Shown: positions 1 to 6,285 of the stretch, piece by piece | Numbering within the stretch: the stretch's first letter is position 1 | How the letters are laid out: each line of letters opens with the position of its first letter | From: an uncultured Ruminococcus sp. | GTDB taxonomy: Bacteria; Bacillota_A; Clostridia; Oscillospirales; Acutalibacteraceae | Length of the DNA: 8,236 nucleotides | NCBI GenBank assembly: GCA_902773395.1 | Contig: CACYEJ010000439.1 | Coordinates: 1 to 8,236, forward strand | Reading direction: 5' to 3' | Notes under the pieces: model-generated | What the model was told of the DNA's origin: nothing | Databases searched by the model: none | What the model saw: only the letters and a program-made list of their open reading frames with translations | Translations under genes and position numbers: made by a program

Positions 1-1
1 A

Positions 2-790
2 AATAAAATCAGGCTTGACATATTGCCAACGCTTAGGCTGATTAACCCTTCCGTGGAGAGTGCAATAAACCGCCTTTCGGAGATAGCTTCTAAAAACCTC
101 AATTATATGATGACTGCAACCGTTGAAAATTATAATCGCTGTCGGACAGATAGTGGTCTTAGTCTTTCCGGACTTCGTGAGTGTGACGAAAATCTGATTT
201 CGAATGTCATCAAATATGCTGTTGATGTTAATTTTAATATCACACCCGAAAGAAAGCATATAGAATTAATTGAAAATATTATTCGACAAGGACACGGTGC
301 AGTTGAACTCAGAAAGAATATGACTGTAAAGGTTAGCGGCAACGAATTGATTTTCGAAAAAAAATCTGAAAGCCAATATAATAACGCTGATAGCTTTACA
401 GAAGCTTTATTAAATTTAAATAATAAAATCTACTATAATAATAAAATATATACTTTTTCGACGAAAATTAATATTTTAACGAAAAACAATAATAAAATTA
501 ACAAAATGTTATTAAATCAGTGTTTGAGCTGTGATATAATATCATGTGATACAGTGATAAGAACTAGACGCAGCGGTGACATTTTTAAGCCTTATGGAAG
601 AAATTGTACCAAGACTGTAAAAAAGCTTTTCAATGAGCTGAAAATCCCTGTGGAGCAGAGAGATAAACTTCTATTGATAGCACGGGGAAATCAAGTGTAT
701 TGGATAGAAACGGTAGGTGTTTCGCAGGAAGCAGCTTATTATCGTTCGGATAGCGGATATTTTTTTATTGAGGTAGAAGAAAATGGATAA
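2..790 (+). CDS. tilS: tRNA(Ile)-lysidine synthase, C-terminal part (5' end cut by the window)
   Basis: TilS uses ATP to attach lysine to C34 of the CAU-anticodon tRNA-Ile2 in the cytoplasm, so that the tRNA reads AUA instead of AUG. The visible 262 residues begin with NKIRLDILPTLRLINPS, which matches the end of the TilS PP-loop domain just after its conserved Arg/Asn segment. The SGGxDS ATP-binding loop lies upstream, outside the window. A poorly conserved middle follows, with an Asn/Lys/Ile-rich stretch (about residues 138-168 of the fragment). The typical C-terminal TilS domain comes last: RTRRSGD..KPYG, then KKLFNELKIP, RDKLLLI and VYWIETVGVS. The frame is open to the left edge, so the TTG at 23 is an internal codon and not the start. 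Full TilS proteins are usually about 450-480 residues. The gene overlaps hpt by 8 bp, indicating translational coupling. Identification is by remembered family motifs, and the operon position next to hpt and ftsH supports it. Confidence 0.9.
   Translation, partial: NKIRLDILPTLRLINPSVESAINRLSEIASKNLNYMMTATVENYNRCRTDSGLSLSGLRECDENLISNVIKYAVDVNFNITPERKHIELIENIIRQGHGAVELRKNMTVKVSGNELIFEKKSESQYNNADSFTEALLNLNNKIYYNNKIYTFSTKINILTKNNNKINKMLLNQCLSCDIISCDTVIRTRRSGDIFKPYGRNCTKTVKKLFNELKIPVEQRDKLLLIARGNQVYWIETVGVSQEAAYYRSDSGYFFIEVEENG
419..498 (+). repeat. Three in-frame copies of the 11-mer AATAATAAAAT inside tilS
   Basis: Exact copies of AATAATAAAAT occur at 419-429, 437-447 and 488-498, all in the tilS reading frame, and each encodes Asn-Asn-Lys-Ile. 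The surrounding stretch from about 410 to 510 is very AT-rich compared with the rest of the gene and encodes an Asn/Lys/Ile-rich, low-complexity piece of the variable middle of TilS. It may have grown by slippage or local duplication, or may only reflect strong AT bias in a weakly constrained linker. Confidence 0.6.
532..540 (+). promoter_or_regulatory. Possible extended -10 promoter inside tilS, upstream of hpt
   Basis: TGATATAAT matches an extended -10 element (TGn plus TATAAT at 535-540). With a 17-nt spacer the -35 would be TTAAAT at 512-517, only about three of six matches. Transcription would start near 547, some 235 nt before hpt, and could feed hpt-ftsH independently of the upstream operon promoter. 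The region is very AT-rich, so a chance match is quite possible. Confidence 0.25.
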
Positions 791-1322
791 TAGTATTAAA
801 AATATAATTATCAGTGAAAACGATATTGAGAATATTGTATCTGAGCTTGCTGATAAAATCAATGCGGACTTCAAAAATCAGGAAATAATTCTGGTAGGAT
901 TGTTAAAGGGTTCGGTTGTATTTATGAGTGACCTTTTGAGAAAAATAACTGTGCCATGTGAAATTGATTTTATGGTAGCGTCAAGCTATGGTTCAGGTAC
1001 CGTTTCAAGCGGAAATGTAAAAATAACTAAGGATTTGTCTGTTGATATAAAGGGCAAAAATGTAATTGTGGTGGAAGATATTATTGATACCGGAAACACG
1101 CTGAGCCGTGTTATGGAGATTCTCAAATCAAGAGATCCGAATACATTAAAGCTTTGCTCATTTTTGAGTAAGCCTGATAGAAGAATTGTAAATGATATCA
1201 AAATAGATTATCTCGGAACGGAGATTCCCGATGAATTTGTAGTGGGTTACGGTCTGGACTATGACGAAAAGTACCGCAATTTGCCGTACATAGGAATTCT
1301 AAAAGAGGAAGTCTATTTGTGA
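783..1322 (+). CDS. hpt: Hypoxanthine (guanine) phosphoribosyltransferase
   Basis: This cytoplasmic purine-salvage enzyme converts hypoxanthine or guanine plus PRPP into IMP or GMP with release of pyrophosphate. The 179-residue length is normal for bacterial Hpt. Visible motifs in order are LLKGS (residues 40-44, PPi-binding loop), SSYGSGT (67-73, flexible active-site loop), the PRPP-binding signature VIVVEDIIDTGNTL (94-107, acidic pair Glu98-Asp99), Lys130 in SKPDRR (purine contact), and FVVGYGLDYDEKYRNLPYIG (152-171), the usual C-terminal base and metal-binding segment. The ATG at 783 lies inside the end of tilS and is preceded by GAGG at 770-773 with 9-nt spacing, so the two genes are translationally coupled. 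The tilS-hpt-ftsH order is conserved in many Firmicutes. In Bacillus, Hpt and TilS have been reported to act together in ftsH control; whether that holds here is not shown by the sequence. Confidence 0.96.
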   Translation: MDNSIKNIIISENDIENIVSELADKINADFKNQEIILVGLLKGSVVFMSDLLRKITVPCEIDFMVASSYGSGTVSSGNVKITKDLSVDIKGKNVIVVEDIIDTGNTLSRVMEILKSRDPNTLKLCSFLSKPDRRIVNDIKIDYLGTEIPDEFVVGYGLDYDEKYRNLPYIGILKEEVYL

Positions 1323-1351
1323 TTTAAAATAAATACATAATATATAACATT

Positions 1352-1357
1352 AAGGAG
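1352..1357 (+). promoter_or_regulatory. Ribosome binding site AAGGAG that fixes the ftsH start
   Basis: AAGGAG at 1352-1357 is the only strong Shine-Dalgarno sequence in the hpt-ftsH spacer. Its last G is the first base of the GTG at 1357, so it cannot serve that codon. It is 11 nt from the in-frame TTG at 1369, within a usable though long range. This favours TTG as the ftsH start. Confidence 0.8.
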
Positions 1358-1368
1358 TGAATAGTTTT

Positions 1369-3210
1369 TTGGATAACAATAGTAAAAAAGGCTGGAAGGG
1401 CTTAGCTGTGGTAGGTTGTACTGTAATTCTTTTGCTGCTTGCCACTTTTATTGCAATGAATGCACCGAGTGATGAATATGACTATTCAGATATAATGACT
1501 ATGTTCAGTGAGGGACAGGTTGAGCATTTTGATATTAAGGCGGAAAGCGGAGAGCTGAGCATTAAGCTGAAAGATCAGCCGGAGAAGATAACGTTCTCGC
1601 TTGCTTATCCTCAGCGTTTTCTTGATGATATCGAGGATTATATAAATACGCCTGAAAGCGAAATTACCTATGATATTGAACGTTCGGTTGACAGTGCTAT
1701 TCTTTGGTCTGTCATTCCAAATATCGGACTTCTCATTTTTATCGTTGTAATTTGGGTTGTAATTATGCGTAGAATGACTGGGAGCTTTGGCGGCGACAAG
1801 GCACTCAGCTTTGGCAAAGCTAAGGTTAAGAATTCCAGCGATGACGATAAGAAGAATGTATTTGCCGATGTTGCAGGTGCCGACGAGGAAAAGGAAGAGT
1901 TACAGGAAATTGTTGAGTTCCTTAAAAATCCTGAAAAATTCAACACTCTTGGTGCAAGAATTCCCAAGGGCGTACTTTTAATGGGACCTCCGGGTACAGG
2001 TAAAACCTTGCTTGCAAGAGCCGTTGCCGGTGAAGCAGGCGTACCGTTTTTCTCTATTTCCGGTTCAGACTTTGTAGAGATGTTCGTTGGTGTAGGTGCT
2101 TCGAGAGTTAGAGATTTGTTTGAGCAGGCAAAAAAGAACGCTCCTTGTATTATATTCATTGACGAGATTGACTCCGTAGGCCGTCAGCGTGGCACAGGTC
2201 TTGGCGGCGGTCACGATGAGAGAGAGCAAACCTTGAATCAGCTGCTCGTTGAAATGGACGGCTTCGAGGCAAATATTGGAGTTATTATGATTGCGGCTAC
2301 TAACCGTCCTGATATTCTCGATCCGGCTCTCATGCGTCCGGGACGTTTTGACCGTCAGATTGTCGTTGGTCAGCCTGATATTAAGGGAAGAGAAGAGATC
2401 CTTAAAGTTCATGCCAAGAATAAGCCGCTTGGTCCTGATGTAGAGCTGAAAGTAATTGCTCAGCAGACAGCAGGCTTTACCGGTGCGGACCTTGAAAATA
2501 TCCTTAATGAGGCAGCACTTCTTGCAGCTCGAAAGGATAAAAAAGCTATCACTATGGAAGAGGTTGAGGAAGCTACCATTAAGGTTGTAGTCGGTACGGA
2601 GAAACGCTCCAAGGTGATGACTGAGAAAAACAAGAAAATCACTGCTTACCACGAAACAGGTCACGCAATTGCTCATTATTTCTGTGAAACTCAAGATGAT
2701 GTTCACCAAATTTCGATTATTCCACGAGGCTTTGCAGGCGGTTATACAATGTCACTCCCAAGTGAGGACAAGATGTATAATACCTATCAGGAGATGAAGG
2801 AAGAAATCGTTGTGCTTCTGGGCGGACGTGTGGCAGAGTCGCTTATCTTTAAGGACGTTTCAACGGGAGCTTCAAACGATATCGAAAGGGCAACAGATAT
2901 TGCTCGTTCGATGATTACTAAATATGGTATGAGTGAGAAGCTTGGTCCTGTTGCTTTTGGAGAAAATTCAAATGAAGTATTTATCGGCAGAGATATGGGT
3001 CACGTAAAGAATTATTCCGAGAAGGTTGCGGCTGAAATTGATGAGGAAATTTATAAGATTGTTAAGGAAGGCTACGACAAGGTAACTCAAATCTTGACTG
3101 AACATATGGATAAGCTTCACGAGGTTGCGAAGATACTTCTTGAAAAAGAGAAGCTCAGTGGTGAGGAATTTGCCGAGATTATGAAGGGAAAGAAGCTTGC
3201 TGTTGAATAA
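1369..3210 (+). CDS. ftsH: ATP-dependent zinc metalloprotease FtsH
   Basis: FtsH is a membrane-anchored hexameric AAA+ protease that extracts and degrades misfolded membrane proteins and short-lived regulators. With the TTG start the protein has 613 residues, normal for the family. Domains in order: a short basic N-terminus; membrane segment 1 (about 11-30); an extracytoplasmic domain of about 85 residues; membrane segment 2 (about 117-133); the AAA module with Walker A GPPGTGKT (206-213), pore-loop MFVG (238-241), Walker B IIFIDEID (261-268) and the second region of homology ending MRPGRFDR with Arg fingers (323, 326); then the M41 peptidase with HETGH zinc site (428-432) and the third zinc ligand Asp504 in [10 protein letters not shown]. 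All catalytic residues are present. An upstream in-frame GTG (1357) would add four residues but overlaps the ribosome binding site, and the next Met is inside membrane segment 1. It is the last gene of the probable tilS-hpt-ftsH operon and is followed by a strong terminator. Confidence 0.97.
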   Translation: MDNNSKKGWKGLAVVGCTVILLLLATFIAMNAPSDEYDYSDIMTMFSEGQVEHFDIKAESGELSIKLKDQPEKITFSLAYPQRFLDDIEDYINTPESEITYDIERSVDSAILWSVIPNIGLLIFIVVIWVVIMRRMTGSFGGDKALSFGKAKVKNSSDDDKKNVFADVAGADEEKEELQEIVEFLKNPEKFNTLGARIPKGVLLMGPPGTGKTLLARAVAGEAGVPFFSISGSDFVEMFVGVGASRVRDLFEQAKKNAPCIIFIDEIDSVGRQRGTGLGGGHDEREQTLNQLLVEMDGFEANIGVIMIAATNRPDILDPALMRPGRFDRQIVVGQPDIKGREEILKVHAKNKPLGPDVELKVIAQQTAGFTGADLENILNEAALLAARKDKKAITMEEVEEATIKVVVGTEKRSKVMTEKNKKITAYHETGHAIAHYFCETQDDVHQISIIPRGFAGGYTMSLPSEDKMYNTYQEMKEEIVVLLGGRVAESLIFKDVSTGASNDIERATDIARSMITKYGMSEKLGPVAFGENSNEVFIGRDMGHVKNYSEKVAAEIDEEIYKIVKEGYDKVTQILTEHMDKLHEVAKILLEKEKLSGEEFAEIMKGKKLAVE

Positions 3211-3260
3211 TATATGTGTATGAGTAATAATTTGCTCTATCAGTAACTATCAAATCATAC

Positions 3261-3297
3261 TGCATCCAAGGGTAAATTTCCTTTGGGTGCATTATTT
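3261..3297 (+). terminator. Intrinsic terminator after ftsH
   Basis: TGCATCCAAGGG (3261-3272) pairs with CCTTTGGGTGCA (3280-3291) as a 12-bp stem with two G-U pairs and a 7-nt loop (TAAATTT). The T-rich tract TTATTTTAT follows directly. It should end the tilS-hpt-ftsH transcript. It stands just before the uvrA ribosome binding site, so any uvrA transcript starting further upstream must pass through it. Confidence 0.85.
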
Positions 3298-3303
3298 TAT
3301 AAT

Positions 3304-3309
3304 GAGGTG
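3304..3309 (+). promoter_or_regulatory. Ribosome binding site GAGGTG that fixes the uvrA start
   Basis: GAGGTG at 3304-3309 (GAGG core 3304-3307) lies 6 nt before the ATG at 3314. In-frame candidates further upstream (GTG 3287, ATG 3302) either fall inside the terminator stem or overlap this site, and would add residues that do not resemble the UvrA N-terminus. Confidence 0.8.
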
Positions 3310-3313
3310 TATT

Positions 3314-6163
3314 ATGTCCGAAAAGAGCATTATTGTAAAGGGTGCAAGAGAACATAATTTAAAAAATATAGATGTAGAGATTCCAAGAGATAAGCTTGTG
3401 GTTATTACGGGTTTGTCAGGCTCAGGAAAATCCTCGCTTGCCTTTGATACTATTTATGCGGAGGGCAGGCGGAGATATGTTGAGTCGCTGTCGTCCTATG
3501 CACGAATGTTTTTAGGTCAGGTTGAGAAGCCTGATGTTGACAGCATTGACGGACTCTCTCCGGCAATTTCTATTGATCAGAAAACCACATCACAAAATCC
3601 CCGTTCAACTGTCGGCACTGTTACGGAGATTTACGATTATTTAAGACTGTTGTATGCACGTATCGGTATTCCGCATTGTCCTGTATGCGGCAGAGCTATT
3701 GAACAGCAGAGTATTGACCAGATTGTAGAACAGGTACTCGGTTTTGAAGAGGGAACAAAGCTACAGATACTTTCACCTATTGTCAGAGGCAGAAAAGGCG
3801 AACACGTAAAAATACTCGATAAAGCGAGAAAAGACGGATATGTCAGAGTTCGAGTTGACGGTGAAATCTATTCGCTTGACGAGGATATTAAGCTTGAAAA
3901 GAATAAAAAGCATAATATAGAAATTGTGATTGACAGACTGGTTGTAAAGGAAAGTATCCGAAGCCGTCTTGCAGATTCTATTGAAACATCATCGGCACTT
4001 TCCGACGGTTTGACGATAGTGAATGTCATTGGCGGTGAAGATTATCTGTTTTCGCAAAAATATTCCTGTCCAATTCACGGAATAAGTATTGACGACTTGT
4101 CGCCGAGAATGTTTTCATTTAATAACCCATTTGGTGCTTGCTCAAAGTGTACCGGTTTGGGTGTGTTTATGAAGATAGACGAAGCACTTGTTGTACCAGA
4201 TGAAACGAAGTCTGTTCGTCAGGGCGGTATCAAAGCAAGCGGCTGGGCAATGGAAGGCTCGACTATTGCGGCATTGTATATGGAGGCTCTTGCAAAGAAG
4301 TATGATTTTTCGCTTGATACTCCTATAAGTGATTTGCCCAAGGACGTTATTCATAAAATTTTATATGGTACGGGCGGCGAAAAGCTTACAATTGTAAGGA
4401 GAAGCGAATATGGTGTAGGAACATACGAAACACCGTTTGAGGGCATTATCAACAATCTCGAAAGACGCTTCCGAGAAACAAAAAGTGCTTGGATTAAGGA
4501 AGAAATCGAAACATTTATGAGTGCTATTCCGTGTGATGAGTGCGGCGGAAGAAGGCTTTCTAAGGAGAGCTTGTCGGTAACAGTCGGCGGACTTAATATC
4601 AGCGAGTTTTGTGATTTTTCCATTGAAAAAGCAATTGATTTTTTAGACAATTTAGAGCTTTCGGAGCGAGAGCAGAAAATCAGTGAGCTTATTATAAAGG
4701 AGATTAAATCCCGACTGAATTTTCTAAAAAGCGTTGGTCTTAACTATCTAACGCTTTCACGTTCATCAGGTACGCTTTCGGGCGGTGAAAGTCAGCGAAT
4801 TCGCCTTGCAACACAAATAGGTTCTTCGCTAATGGGAGTTTTGTATATACTCGATGAGCCGAGCATAGGACTTCATCAGCGTGACAATGATAAGCTTATC
4901 GGCACATTAAAAAACCTTAGAGATTTGGGTAATACCGTTATTGTGGTGGAGCATGACGAGGACACAATGTATGCGGCGGATTATATTGTGGATATCGGAC
5001 CGGGTGCCGGAGTAAACGGCGGTGAGCTGGTGTGCTGTGGCAATATAAATAAAATCAAAAAATGCAAAAAATCCATAACAGGGCAGTATCTATCGGGAGA
5101 GAAGTATGTTGAGGTACCTGAAGAGCGACGCAACGGAAATAAAAATTATTTACAAGTTATAGGAGCCGCCGAAAATAATCTCAAAGAGATAAATGTCAGT
5201 ATTCCTCTTGGCACGTTCGTATGTGTGACAGGTGTTTCCGGTTCTGGCAAATCATCTCTGATTAATGAGATTTTGTATAAATATCTTGCGAAAAATCTCA
5301 ATCGTGCAAAGACAAGAGCCGGCAAACATAAGGAGATTCTCGGTATTGAACATCTTGATAAGGTAATCAATATTGACCAGTCGCCCATTGGCAGAACTCC
5401 CCGTTCAAATCCGGCTACGTATACGGGTGTGTTTACAGATATTCGCGAGCTGTTTGCGTCTACAAACGATGCGAAAATCCGAGGCTACAAATCGGGACGT
5501 TTTTCCTTTAACGTAAAGGGCGGCAGATGCGAATCGTGCGAGGGTGACGGTATCCTCAAAATCGAAATGCACTTTTTACCCGATGTGTATGTTCCGTGCG
5601 AGGTCTGCAAGGGAAAGCGGTATAACCATGAAACCCTAGAGGTTAAGTACAAGGGTAAAAATATTTACGATGTGCTTGAAATGACAGTAGACGAGGCTCT
5701 TGATTTCTTTAAGAATATCCCGAAAATATACAGAAAAATCAGCACGCTCAAAGAAGTAGGCTTAGGATACATCAAGCTTGGTCAGCCGGCAACCACACTG
5801 TCAGGCGGTGAGGCTCAGAGAGTAAAGCTTGCAACAGAGCTGTCAAAACGCTCGACAGGAAAAACAATTTATATTCTCGATGAACCTACTACCGGACTTC
5901 ATATTGCAGATGTCCATGTGCTAATAAATGTTTTGCAGAAGCTTGTAGACAGCGGTAACACTGTTGTAACAATTGAGCATAATATGGACTTTATAAAGAC
6001 TGCCGATTATATCATAGATCTTGGTCCGGAGGGCGGCGACGGCGGCGGTACGGTGATTGTAGAGGGTACGCCCGAAGCTGTTGCGGATTGCGAAAACTCA
6101 TACACCGGCAAGTACCTCAAACGAATTTTCGGAGAGATATCCGAAAGAAAAGAAGAAATTTAA
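3314..6163 (+). CDS. uvrA: Excinuclease ABC subunit A
   Basis: UvrA is the DNA-damage sensor of nucleotide excision repair. It dimerises, finds bulky lesions with UvrB and leaves after loading UvrB. The 949-residue product has the normal two-ABC-module build. Module I has Walker A GLSGSGKS (33-40), CPVC (122, 125) paired with CDEC (407, 410) as one zinc site, the UvrB-binding and signature-insertion regions, LSGGESQR (488-495) and Walker B YILDEPS (511-517). Module II has Walker A GVSGSGKS (640-647), the DNA-binding zinc module Cys739/742/762/765, LSGGEAQR (829-836) and Walker B YILDEPT (853-859). The remaining zinc module (252-279) reads CPIH followed by CSKC, so one of the four usual cysteines is His255. 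The frame is intact. No uvrB lies beside it here, and I saw no Firmicutes-type LexA box (GAAC-N4-GTTC) upstream, so SOS control is not supported by this window. Confidence 0.97.
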   Translation: MSEKSIIVKGAREHNLKNIDVEIPRDKLVVITGLSGSGKSSLAFDTIYAEGRRRYVESLSSYARMFLGQVEKPDVDSIDGLSPAISIDQKTTSQNPRSTVGTVTEIYDYLRLLYARIGIPHCPVCGRAIEQQSIDQIVEQVLGFEEGTKLQILSPIVRGRKGEHVKILDKARKDGYVRVRVDGEIYSLDEDIKLEKNKKHNIEIVIDRLVVKESIRSRLADSIETSSALSDGLTIVNVIGGEDYLFSQKYSCPIHGISIDDLSPRMFSFNNPFGACSKCTGLGVFMKIDEALVVPDETKSVRQGGIKASGWAMEGSTIAALYMEALAKKYDFSLDTPISDLPKDVIHKILYGTGGEKLTIVRRSEYGVGTYETPFEGIINNLERRFRETKSAWIKEEIETFMSAIPCDECGGRRLSKESLSVTVGGLNISEFCDFSIEKAIDFLDNLELSEREQKISELIIKEIKSRLNFLKSVGLNYLTLSRSSGTLSGGESQRIRLATQIGSSLMGVLYILDEPSIGLHQRDNDKLIGTLKNLRDLGNTVIVVEHDEDTMYAADYIVDIGPGAGVNGGELVCCGNINKIKKCKKSITGQYLSGEKYVEVPEERRNGNKNYLQVIGAAENNLKEINVSIPLGTFVCVTGVSGSGKSSLINEILYKYLAKNLNRAKTRAGKHKEILGIEHLDKVINIDQSPIGRTPRSNPATYTGVFTDIRELFASTNDAKIRGYKSGRFSFNVKGGRCESCEGDGILKIEMHFLPDVYVPCEVCKGKRYNHETLEVKYKGKNIYDVLEMTVDEALDFFKNIPKIYRKISTLKEVGLGYIKLGQPATTLSGGEAQRVKLATELSKRSTGKTIYILDEPTTGLHIADVHVLINVLQKLVDSGNTVVTIEHNMDFIKTADYIIDLGPEGGDGGGTVIVEGTPEAVADCENSYTGKYLKRIFGEISERKEEI

Positions 6164-6192
6164 AAAAACATCAAAGTTACCCTAAAAAAATC

Positions 6193-6221
6193 TTGATAAG
6201 ACGAGTAAAAAATGGTATAAT
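6193..6221 (+). promoter_or_regulatory. Strong sigma-A type promoter for aspS
   Basis: TTGATA (6193-6198), a 17-nt spacer and TATAAT (6216-6221) form a near-consensus promoter, with an extended -10 TGG at 6213-6215. An A7 tract (6184-6190) lies directly upstream of the -35, where an UP element would be. Transcription should start near 6228, giving a leader of about 58 nt. That is too short for a T-box riboswitch, and no T-box sequence is visible in it. It starts 30 nt after the uvrA stop, so aspS has its own transcription. Confidence 0.85.
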
Positions 6222-6270
6222 ATTACTTATTGTGATGTTAATGTATTTGCGATCAGCTAATCTTTACGAG

Positions 6271-6276
6271 AAAGGG
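6271..6276 (+). promoter_or_regulatory. Ribosome binding site AAAGGG for aspS
   Basis: AAAGGG lies 9 nt before the ATG at 6286. In-frame ATGs at 6235 and 6241 would extend the protein by 17 or 15 residues but have no Shine-Dalgarno sequence in front and lie within a few bases of the predicted transcription start. This site therefore supports the start at 6286. Confidence 0.65.
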
Positions 6277-6285
6277 CAGAAATAT

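Noticed and set aside
1317..1346. TTGTGA-N18-TATATA, considered as an ftsH promoter
   Set aside because: Both boxes are poor matches, and the start would fall inside the ftsH ribosome binding site, leaving no usable leader.
2065..2709. 214-codon minus-strand frame opposite ftsH
   Set aside because: It lies wholly opposite the conserved AAA and start of the peptidase domain of ftsH, has no recognisable motif, and is best explained as a shadow of the real gene.
3298..3303. TATAAT upstream of uvrA as a -10 box
   Set aside because: There is no -35 or extended -10. Transcription would begin about 4 nt before the ATG and lose the ribosome binding site. The match arises where the terminator T-tract meets AATGAGG.
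6127..6146. Perfect 7-bp inverted repeat TTTCGGA/TCCGAAA near the end of uvrA, considered as the uvrA terminator
   Set aside because: It lies inside coding sequence and is followed by purine-rich DNA on the + strand, with no T-run on either strand.
6088..6285. In-frame N-terminal extension of aspS by 66 residues into the end of uvrA
   Set aside because: The extension overlaps uvrA, crosses the aspS promoter, has no AspRS-like sequence and lacks a ribosome binding site. The ATG at 6286 fits the family N-terminus.
6222..6285. T-box riboswitch in the aspS leader
   Set aside because: The predicted leader is only about 58 nt, and no T-box motif or specifier-loop stem is visible.
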